Of a stretch of DNA of 24,986 nucleotides, positions 18,092 through 24,986 are shown one piece after another; the stretch's first letter is position 1; the number at the start of each line of letters is the position of its first letter. The notes under the pieces were generated by a model, which searched no databases, was not told the origin of the DNA, and saw only the letters and a program-made list of their open reading frames with translations. Origin of the DNA: Nemertoderma westbladi (lineage: Eukaryota; Xenacoelomorpha; Nemertodermatida; Nemertodermatidae). A program made the position numbers and the translations under genes. The DNA lies in assembly GCA_032718475.1 (NCBI GenBank), contig JAUCBJ010008030.1, positions 1 through 24,986 on the forward strand, in the 5' to 3' direction.

Positions 18092-19254
18092 CTAAAATAA
18101 TTAACAAATAGAAACTTTGCAGAACTCGTACTTATTTGTTATTCCTTTTGTTAAGCGATCCAACTTGGTCCAACGCAATCTCTTACTGTTGAACGCAAGC
18201 AGAACTTCCAGAACCGTCTACTAGGAATATTTTACTGTTAATAAATATACGGCTCTGACAATCACGGGCTCCTTTCTCTGTCGATTTCTCAACAGAGAGC
18301 TAACTGTTCGAATTTATAAGCCACAGCGATAACCAAAACAATAAATCTGAAATGGCTCCCTAAGCTACTTAATATGAGTGCGAGTGGTTTACACTCGGCG
18401 TTCACTTACCACAGAGAAATAGAGGAAGTTACTGGGCGAAACAATGTCAAATGTGAGAATATTTAATATGTATAATGGGATTTTATATTAATAATTTGCC
18501 CTAATGTCGAAAACCTTGGTCTGGCGCTGGTTTAAGCCAGCGAATTTACTACTGCGCCACTTTCACTGCCGCTGTCAGCCTGCTGGCCCGCTATTTTCAT
18601 ATAACCGCCTAGCGTTGAATATTCTAAAGTATTTCTAAACGTAATTTACCCAACTATTCTCCACTATGCAGCGTACAGGTTCTTAATTTTATTCTAAGTG
18701 CTAAATAAATTACCGTATCTCAAATTACAGAGTTGCGTACTAATTAGTAAGTATTCCAGAATACGTATTTCTAATTTATTACGTTACTGAGTTATACTAG
18801 CAACAGCCTAAATACTGTATTATTTTGACCTAACAGCGATTAATAAGCATAAACTTAGAAATAGAAAACAATCAAGAGAAATAGCGCCTATCTAAACATT
18901 ACAATCAAGCATCAGGCACTCCTTAAACAACACAACATAAAATAGCGTTAGTGGCAGAGCTGGTAGCGCCAGTGTAGCACTAGTGTAAAAGATCCAGGCC
19001 ACCCAAGCTACACACGGCCTTCCTAACTAAACCCACTAGGCTACCATAGTACTGTAAGGCTGAGACGAAATCTGGAACAACCGGTCCCCGGTCCCTAACT
19101 GATTAGCCCGACCACAACTGCTAGCCCCCCGCCAGCGTTGCCCCACATTGGATCCTCCACACCTCCCTCCGTCGCTTCCACGGTGCGCCCGCTGCGCCTA
19201 CCGGTACCCTTAGCCCTTCATGCTAAGCAAATAGTTACCGTATCGGCACATGCA
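18092..19254. other. Intergenic or intronic DNA, no clear gene
   Basis: Mixed composition. 18920-19250 is notably GC-richer than its surroundings and may be a decayed repeat. 18951-18972 (GTGGCAGAGCTGGTAGCGCC) resembles a tRNA A box but lacks a good B box. No protein or structural RNA was recognised apart from the tRNA-like stretch listed separately. Confidence 0.4.
18503..18560 (-). ncRNA. Candidate tRNA-derived SINE head (minus strand)
   Basis: On the minus strand TGGCGCAGTAG (18559-18549) is A box-like. It is followed by CGCTGG-CTTAAA-CCAGCG, an anticodon-like stem of 6 bp with a 6-nt loop, then GGTTTTCGACA (18515-18505) as a B box-like sequence with a two-base insertion before TTCGA. It is decayed and not a functional tRNA. 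Confidence 0.35.
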
Positions 19255-19273
19255 TTTTTTTTTTTTTTTTTTT
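19255..19273 (-). repeat. Poly-A tail on minus strand (19 T on plus)
   Basis: An uninterrupted run of 19 T on the plus strand lies downstream, in minus orientation, of the two-ORF LINE. It may be the 3' tail of that insertion. No AATAAA signal or matching target duplication was found nearby. Confidence 0.5.
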
Positions 19274-19541
19274 CATATTCAAACTGCATTGTGTAATCAT
19301 TAGCAATAATTGCACAAAAACAAGCAGTTACACAAGGTAACTGGTAATAATGAATATACGTCAGACTGGCCAGCCCAGACATTTAATGTTGGGTTCTACA
19401 GTATGTATATAAACTTACTCTAATCCCTAATGAATTACTACAACCCTAGCTAGATATTGCACAAATTATATTATAATATATGAAGCACTGAGTGTACACA
19501 ATTTACGAGATGCTATGAAAAAAAGGTAATTGTTTTTTACG

Positions 19542-21833
19542 TTATGGAGCGCCGAGGAGCGCGTCGAGGAACGCCACGGCAACATACTTACCTTGGTTGA
19601 GTTCAGCTCTCCACTGCTCCGTAGCGTACGTAATGGCGTCTACTATAGAATATTTCTTTCGAAAGCCGAACTGGTATGGATTTAGTAGGTTATTTTGATA
19701 CAAATATGTATTAATTTGATTAACTAAATGACGTTCGAATATTTTTGCTATTGGTTGAGTAACTGCTATAGGTCTGTAGTTAGCTGGGTCTAGATGGTTC
19801 TCCTTTTTATATATTGGTGTTATTTGTGATATTTTTAATGAGCTAGGGAATTTTGATTGTGTTATACAATTATTAAAGATAGCTGTGAGGGGTTCACATA
19901 TGTGTGGTGACATTAATTTGAATATTTTAATTGGAATATCAGAAGGTCCAGATGACTTTGACACATTTAGCTTATTAATTATTTCATACATTTGTAGTGA
20001 TGTAACAGTATTGAAACTAAAGGAGGGCCCATTGTTTGGCGATGATTGCATTGGTTTTTGATGGTTTTGGATTTCACTAAATATGTTGTTTGCCTTTGTA
20101 AAATCCCCTATATCTATGTAGACTTCATTAAATACCCGCGCAATTTCTGTTGGATCTGTATAAAATATTCCCTTGTATTTGATTTCTGATATATTATTTC
20201 TTTCAGTTGATTTATTTAGTATTTGATTTATTACTTTCCACCGCCCCTTACTTGTAGTGCATGTTGCATATGTGTTATTGACATATTGGTTTTTTAATTT
20301 TTTATTTAGATTGTTAAACTTGTTTCTGGCTTTTTTAAATAACTTGAAATCGTTTTCGAAGTTAGTTTCCCGCCATTTAGCAAATAAGATATATTTTTCT
20401 TTACGAAGAACTTCTAACAACTCGTTTGACCATTTGCAGTTTTGTAATAATTTTCTTTGTGTTGAGTGTAATTTGTATTTAAGTGGTGCCACATTGTTTA
20501 GATGAAATGCAATACTTTGTTCAAAGTAAGTCATTTGATGTTCAATGTCTATCATAGTATAAATTGGAAACCAGTCAATTTCCATTAATAGATTTATAAA
20601 TAGCTGTTCGTTAAATTTTGAAAAATCACGATACTGAATATATTCTTTATCTACCGTTTTCGGTTCTAATTTAATTGCTTCTTTTGAAATAATTGTAGCT
20701 ATAAACTCGTGATCAGAAAAGTCACAGTTATACACTTCATGGTATTTTATTAAGTTTGAATTTAAATTAGTAGCCGCAATGTCAATTAATGTGCGTGATC
20801 TTTTAGTGTATCGGGTCGGTTTTGTTTTGTTTAATATATGTATATCATTTTCAACTAGCATATTGGTGAACAACTTATTTATGGGTGTGTCCTTTAATAT
20901 ATTTATATTACAATCCCCCTGAATTAATATTTTCGAATGTGGTTCTAATAAAAGTGCATTTTCTAGCTCTGTTTCTATTTCATTTATGAAATCATGGCTA
21001 TTAAAATTTGGTGGTTTATATACAGTACATATTAATATGTTGTCTATTTGTACCCATAATGTCTCTAATTTCGAATTGTCTCGAATGTCAGGGCGCTGTT
21101 TGAATTTATACGTATCTGGTATGTACATTAAAATGCCCCCGCCTTTTTTCTTTTTCCTATCATGTCTATAAATATCAAAACCAGGTATACGTATTATTTG
21201 AGTAGGGTGGTGGCGTTTCAACCAAGTTTCAGTTACAGAAACGATGGTGTTTCTTGACCCAAGCAGGATGTCCTTCAACTCGTCTCCATGTTTGACTAAA
21301 CTTCTTGCATTAATATGTATTATTGTTAAGTCATCGGCTGTATTTATAAGCATATTTTTTATATCTAATATTGATTCGCTATTTTGTAGATGCTTATTAA
21401 TTTTGTGATCTGTATTATCTTTCTTTTTTGATTTAGTAGACCTTGTCACTCTACGTTTATTGGTGCCGGAATTAGGCCCCGGATTAGGATGGATATCCCC
21501 AGATTTTTGTAACAGAAGTTTAATAATAATTATTATCATAAAACCCCAGTTAAGAGAAAATGAGTAATATAGCTTAAATATTTTGAAATTAATAAAAGAA
21601 ATTATATAAAAAAGTTTATAAAAATTTTGTGTAGCAGAAGCCAAATTTTTAATACTAATTTTAGTTGTCCGTATGTCATTAATTATTGGTGTGTAGCTTT
21701 CATAATTATTGTTGCCAGCTGGTGTAATGAAGATATATAAAAAAAACATAACCCAGTATCTCTTGCGAAATAAATTTTTGTAAAGCAGAATAAGTAATAG
21801 GGAAACTATGTTGTATAAACCTCGATGTACCAT
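19542..21833 (-). CDS. LINE ORF2: leader, 2A-like motif, APE endonuclease, truncated RT
   Basis: 763 codons. Residues 1-110 are hydrophobic, with membrane-like segments at about 8-19, 27-37, 72-90 and 94-108. They end in the 2A-like SGDIHPNPGP at 111-120. A basic linker (about 126-138) follows. The APE-type endonuclease runs from about 170 to 380 with HINARSL (173-179), TETWL (201-205), YKPPN (272-276), GDCNI (306-310) and SDH (373-375). The reverse transcriptase begins at about 620 with KSSGPSDIPI (626-635), ITPIYKK, NYRPIAV (685-691) and QFGFRKK (721-727). It stops at VAFLD followed by an alien ALLGAP and a stop, before the motif A catalytic aspartate, so polymerase activity is lost. The start is the only ATG after an upstream in-frame stop and lies inside ORF1's end. 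Family membership is certain, clade is not. Confidence 0.85.
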   Translation of the reverse strand: MVHRGLYNIVSLLLILLYKNLFRKRYWVMFFLYIFITPAGNNNYESYTPIINDIRTTKISIKNLASATQNFYKLFYIISFINFKIFKLYYSFSLNWGFMIIIIIKLLLQKSGDIHPNPGPNSGTNKRRVTRSTKSKKKDNTDHKINKHLQNSESILDIKNMLINTADDLTIIHINARSLVKHGDELKDILLGSRNTIVSVTETWLKRHHPTQIIRIPGFDIYRHDRKKKKGGGILMYIPDTYKFKQRPDIRDNSKLETLWVQIDNILICTVYKPPNFNSHDFINEIETELENALLLEPHSKILIQGDCNINILKDTPINKLFTNMLVENDIHILNKTKPTRYTKRSRTLIDIAATNLNSNLIKYHEVYNCDFSDHEFIATIISKEAIKLEPKTVDKEYIQYRDFSKFNEQLFINLLMEIDWFPIYTMIDIEHQMTYFEQSIAFHLNNVAPLKYKLHSTQRKLLQNCKWSNELLEVLRKEKYILFAKWRETNFENDFKLFKKARNKFNNLNKKLKNQYVNNTYATCTTSKGRWKVINQILNKSTERNNISEIKYKGIFYTDPTEIARVFNEVYIDIGDFTKANNIFSEIQNHQKPMQSSPNNGPSFSFNTVTSLQMYEIINKLNVSKSSGPSDIPIKIFKLMSPHICEPLTAIFNNCITQSKFPSSLKISQITPIYKKENHLDPANYRPIAVTQPIAKIFERHLVNQINTYLYQNNLLNPYQFGFRKKYSIVDAITYATEQWRAELNQGKYVAVAFLDALLGAP
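21474..21503 (-). other. 2A-like ribosome-skipping motif
   Basis: Codons for SGDIHPNPGP, residues 111-120 of ORF2. The canonical 2A core is D-V/I-E-x-N-P-G-P. Here histidine replaces glutamate while the NPGP end is intact. 2A-like motifs near the ORF2 N-terminus are established for several APE-type LINEs of invertebrates. Skipping would occur between G119 and P120, releasing a hydrophobic leader peptide from the enzyme. Activity of the histidine form is not certain. Confidence 0.75.
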
Positions 21834-22534
21834 CGCGAAAATGTATGTGCTATCGGGAAATTAATAAAATATATAGTCACAAAAAAATAAATTAAAAAAT
21901 ATGATAAGTTTTTTATATGTTTTATTTTAATATTAAGTTTAAAATTTCGGATATTAAGCCTAAATATATTAGGCCTATTTAAAACTGTATTTTCATAGCA
22001 TTTTTTAGCTTTTCGTACCATATTTATCAACACCAAGATATATGGCATTGATGTATACGATATGAATAATGAAGTGGTTAATATCAATAATATCAACAAA
22101 TATAATATTAAAGTGCAGACACGTATTATCTGACGTACTAGTAGTAATTTAAGTGTGAGTAAAGAATACATAATTACCAAAAATGTAATTGTATTTTCGA
22201 AAATTACAAGTTTTATATAATATGTTAATAATTGGATGACATATATACAATTAGGAGCGAGCCAGTCTGACTGTTCAATATTATTCGATTTAACATCAAT
22301 ATTATACATAACGAACGTAACTGGTAAATTAGTAAAATTGTCACATATATTTATATTCTGTATATTAAAATCATAATACGTACAAGTTCCTATGATATTG
22401 AAATTAAAATTGATTTGGTGCATATTTTTATAATGGTTATGGGCGGTATTATTGGCCTCTAATGCAGTTGGGATCAAATGTTTATCAGAACATAGTGTGT
22501 TACACATGGTAACAAAGAATAAAAACGAATACAA
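21806..22534 (-). CDS. LINE ORF1: secreted or membrane glycoprotein-like
   Basis: 242 codons just upstream of ORF2. Residues 1-16 (MYSFLFFVTMCNTLCS) look like a signal peptide. About 17-95 form a cysteine-bearing ectodomain (C11, C15, C51, C64, C96) with two N-glycosylation sequons (N28, N66). Long hydrophobic stretches follow at about 97-133, 139-172 and 210-229, with a basic loop between the second and third (about 174-208). No esterase, RNA-binding or zinc-finger motif typical of LINE ORF1 proteins is visible. A strongly AT-biased reading can mimic membrane segments (Ile, Leu, Phe and Tyr codons), so the topology is inference. The length, uninterrupted frame and exact abutment to ORF2 support a real ORF1. 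The ATG chosen is the first in frame with the signal-like start. Confidence 0.6.
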   Translation of the reverse strand: MYSFLFFVTMCNTLCSDKHLIPTALEANNTAHNHYKNMHQINFNFNIIGTCTYYDFNIQNINICDNFTNLPVTFVMYNIDVKSNNIEQSDWLAPNCIYVIQLLTYYIKLVIFENTITFLVIMYSLLTLKLLLVRQIIRVCTLILYLLILLILTTSLFISYTSMPYILVLINMVRKAKKCYENTVLNRPNIFRLNIRNFKLNIKIKHIKNLSYFLIYFFVTIYFINFPIAHTFSRWYIEVYTT

Positions 22535-23732
22535 TGTGAACGTGCATTAAAAGTCAATATGTTTCAGAAACAATAAAATTTGATAAAATTTGATAGATCC
22601 ATATGGGGATGGGGTTGGCATAGTTAAGTATCTATCACGTTCAGAAAACTGATAAGGGCGCCTATCACGCCTCTGGAGGGTGTATTCACGTTACCCGGAT
22701 GTTTGTAGGTACTACTAGACGAGGGAGCAGTATGGAACGAATCGTGGAAACCTCCCCAATAGCGCGGTGGAACACAAACTTTATTTACAAACAGTCTGAC
22801 AGTTGGAAGGAAAATCCTTGTTAGGATTTGCTACATCGCAAAGATTAATGAAATCGAAGTCAATCTAAGCAGTAATCATTATTCAAAAAAGCAGAAATCA
22901 GTATTTGCAATTTATGACATACAGAATTAACAAGAAACGACAAGCAAGAAGATCAAAAAACATTAAATCAACTAACATAGAAAAAACTGTACTGCTGTAC
23001 TGGTGTACTGGCATACACTGACATACACTGAACAAAATATAGGTATGACGCAATAATTATCTCATTGGTCCAACAAACCCTGCCACCATTAGACAAACCT
23101 AAGACAGCTAGGCCAATGAAAGCCGGATTGTGATCCCTTCTGCCCCATTTCACAAATTATTACCATATATGGTAATGATATCTGTCCCGGTGGGCTTATA
23201 GGTTTATGGCCATAACATTAATTTCAAGATTATTAAAGCACACTTTAGGCGTTATTTTAGCACAAACATCGATTTATAGGGAAATGTAAATAAAATTAGC
23301 ACAAATGTATTAGATTCGATAGATATTGGAAAACGGCAAAATTCATATTAGGTTTTAATAAATTTTGCTACCGCAAATGAACATATCAGGGTTTTATTAA
23401 AAAATTACGTAAATAGGGCTACATACTGTATAAAATCGACTGAATATAAAATTAACTTGTGTACTTTTATTTACCCTATCTAATTATTACGGTTGCACAT
23501 CAATACGCACTTATCTAACTTATTTTATACTGTATAACGGGTTGTTTCAGTACACAGCGCCATATATAACGTAACACCTTTATTAAAAAAGTTATATATT
23601 CTGCAGATGACATGACTTGACTTTAAATATTAATGGAAGCCTGACCAACATTAATAATAATCAATTAAAGAACGTTGACGACTTCCAGTACATTGACTAA
23701 TGGATATAAAGCAACATAAAAGACATATAAGT
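22535..23732. other. Probable LINE 5' UTR, then AT-rich DNA
   Basis: 22600-22830 is less AT-rich and may be the 5' UTR or internal promoter of the minus-strand LINE. 22840-23732 holds no recognisable gene. CCAAT-type words occur around 23063 (inverted) and 23113, near the palindrome listed separately. Confidence 0.4.
23159..23176. promoter_or_regulatory. 18-bp palindrome containing a CArG box
   Basis: ATTACCATATATGGTAAT is a perfect palindrome. Its centre CCATATATGG (23163-23172) fits the SRF/MADS-box consensus CC(A/T)6GG exactly. There is no adjacent gene start, so a regulatory role is only possible. Confidence 0.3.
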
Positions 23733-24455
23733 CTCTTGGGTAACACTTGGGAAAGTTTCCTGGGTAACTCTTGGGAAAGTTTCTTGGGTAACTCTTGGGA
23801 AAGTTGCATGGTAACTCTTGGGAAGTTTATTGGGTGACTCTTGGGAGGTTCATTGGGTAACTCTTGGGAAAGTTTCCTGGGTAACTCTTGGAAAGTTCAT
23901 TGGGTAACTCTTGGGAAAGTTTCCTGGGTAACTCTTGGGAAGTTCATTGGGTAACTCTTGGGAAAGTTTCCTGGGTAACTCTTGTGAAGTTCATTGGGTA
24001 ACTCTTGGGAAAGCTTCTTGGGTAATTCTTGGGAAAGTTGCATGGGTAACTCTTGGGAAGTTTATTGGGTAACTCTTGGGAAAGTTTCTGGGTAACTCTT
24101 GGGAAAGTTTCCTGGGTAACTCTTGGGAAAGTTTCTTGGGTAACACTTGGGAAAGTTTCTTGGATAACTCTTGGGAAGTTCATTGGGTAACTCTTGGGAA
24201 AGTTTCTTAGGTAACTCTTGGGAAAGTTGCATGGGTAACTCTTGGGAAGTTTATTGGGTAACTCTTGGGAAAGTTTCTGGGTAACTCTTGGGAAAGTTTC
24301 CTGTGTAACTCTTGGGAAAGTTTCTTGGGTAACACTTGGGAAAGTTTCTTGGGTAACTCTTGGGAAAGTTGCATGGGTAACTCTTGGGAAGTTTATTGGG
24401 TAACTCTTGGGAAAGTTTCTTGGGTAACTCTTGGGAAAGTTGCCTGGGTAACTCT
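23733..24455 (+). repeat. Minisatellite of 24- and 23-bp units
   Basis: About 30 tandem units. The 24-bp form is CTCTTGGGAAAGTTTCCTGG plus GTAA, with variants CTTGG or GCATGG. The shorter form has GAAGTTCATT or GAAGTTTATT. 24 bp keeps an 8-residue minus-strand repeat (RVTQETFP), but interspersed shorter units shift the frame, so the apparent ORFs are repeat artefacts. The array abuts the LINE fragment at 24456. Confidence 0.93.
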
Positions 24456-24524
24456 AGCTTTGGATCAAGGAGCTTGGGCTTTGTAGACCCCTGAACAGTG
24501 TTCCGGTGCATTGACTTAAAGCCA

Positions 24525-24986
24525 TTACCGACAAATCAGGAGCCTCATACAAATTAGAGATAATACCATCTCATGAAGAACACTACGTAGAATCTTCCTA
24601 TGATATGCATCAACAGTATTGATATCCGATTTATTCAGTGCGCCAAAATTATAACAATTCCTGTATAGTATTAATGGTATTGCAAGAGATTTCCAAGGCT
24701 TAGCAATGTACCCAACATCGTATCGTTGAGAGGTCCATCTTCGATTGTGGAAGATTTCAGAGTGAGTGGCTATCAACTTGATGATTTCAGCCTTGTGACT
24801 TTGATTTTGCCCTATTTTGAACCCTAGAAAAGATATATGTTCTGAGGCATTTGTTAGATGTCCATTGATGGAGAGCCTGTCAGTGATTAAAGACGACTTG
24901 CCAGGGGAAAAGGCAGTCCAATTTGTCTTCGAATTGCCAATCTTTAGATTAAGCCGTCCTAGTAACAAATCTATTTCACTGGCCAT
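24525..24986 (-). pseudogene. LINE reverse transcriptase fragment, runs off window
   Basis: Minus-strand frame whose first codon in the window is an internal methionine, so the true start lies beyond 24986. It corresponds to the part of a non-LTR reverse transcriptase after the catalytic YADD box: SEIDLLLGRLNLKIGNSKT, then HISFLGFKIGQ, the palm/thumb stretch ending in IPLILYRNCYNFGA, and YHRKILRSVLHE. Near 24578 the frame breaks. An adjacent frame continues with ISNLYEAPDLS, a typical next segment, to a stop near 24466. It is unlike the RT of the other LINEs in this window, so a third family is present. Whether the upstream catalytic part exists cannot be seen. Confidence 0.7.

Larger units (their letters stand above)
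19255..22534 (-). mobile_element. LINE with two ORFs and 2A-like leader, RT truncated
   Basis: Minus-strand non-LTR retrotransposon of the APE-endonuclease type, near the CR1/L2/Rex1 group by motif style. ORF1 (22534-21806) overlaps ORF2 (21833-19542) by 28 bp. Reverse transcriptase similarity stops abruptly near 19565, followed by about 300 bp of unrelated sequence and a poly-A run. The 5' UTR probably extends into the less AT-rich stretch up to about 22830, but the 5' end and target duplications are not resolved. Confidence 0.7.

Noticed and set aside
18951-19005. Third tRNA-like sequence (GTGGCAGAGCTGGTAGCGCC)
   Set aside because: The A box is reasonable, but the B box region (AAAAGATCCAGG) lacks the TTCGA core and no stable cloverleaf is apparent.
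23733-24455. NF-kB-like sites in GGGAAAGTTTCC of the 24-bp repeat
   Set aside because: The spacing does not fit the 10-bp kappa-B consensus, and the motif is simply part of the repeat unit.
23944-24511. ORFs with RVTQETFP or KSYPRNFP repeats in the 24/23-bp array, and the plus-strand one at 24265-24486
   Set aside because: Frame is broken by 23-bp units, both strands are open by repeat periodicity, and there is no other coding sign.

Overview
The window looks like nuclear DNA of an animal, most likely a marine invertebrate. It is AT-rich and intron- or heterochromatin-like. It has no bacterial-style operons, ribosome binding sites or tightly packed genes. Nearly everything recognisable is selfish or repetitive DNA: three or four non-LTR retrotransposon (LINE) fragments, one degraded BEL/Pao LTR retrotransposon, a higher-order satellite, a foldback structure and three large minisatellites. 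The only candidate host gene piece is one exon on the minus strand (17940-18091). It reads like the stem region of a dynein heavy chain, so much of the window may be intron of such a gene. This rests on motif reading alone. The species cannot be named from the sequence.

Layout. 1-861: AT-rich DNA with a repeated transposon-end-like motif, ending in a 25-C run. 862-6012: satellite array of two related monomers, A (about 651 bp) and B (about 832 bp), in order A-B-A-B-B plus a partial unit. The first A unit carries a 1025-bp LINE insertion with a 20-bp target duplication. 6062-6730: a foldback element with perfect 53-bp arms, then a diverged inverted satellite copy, so the satellite is head-to-head around the foldback. 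6731-8640: short hairpin-forming repeats, AT-rich filler and a tRNA-like SINE head. 8650 to about 13347: BEL/Pao element with gag, zinc knuckles and protease still readable but broken by stops and a frameshift. Its gag is split by about 2.2 kb of foreign DNA, which itself holds another LINE scrap.

14416-17247: a minisatellite of exactly 76 units in two length classes (32 of 36 bp, 44 of 38 bp). 17390-17809: ten 42-bp repeats, open in one forward frame and each carrying an AGGTCA-type hexamer (the last copy mutated). 17940-18091: dynein-like exon. 19255-22534 (minus): a LINE with two overlapping ORFs. ORF1 looks like a secreted or membrane glycoprotein. ORF2 has a hydrophobic leader, a 2A-like motif, an APE endonuclease and a reverse transcriptase cut off just before its first catalytic aspartate. 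23733-24455: a 24/23-bp minisatellite abutting another minus-strand LINE reverse transcriptase fragment that runs off the right edge.

No element here appears autonomous. The most interesting biology is the LINE leader architecture (membrane-type ORF1 plus hydrophobic 2A leader), the two-length minisatellite, the A/B higher-order satellite with a datable LINE insertion, and the possible dynein exon amid satellites.
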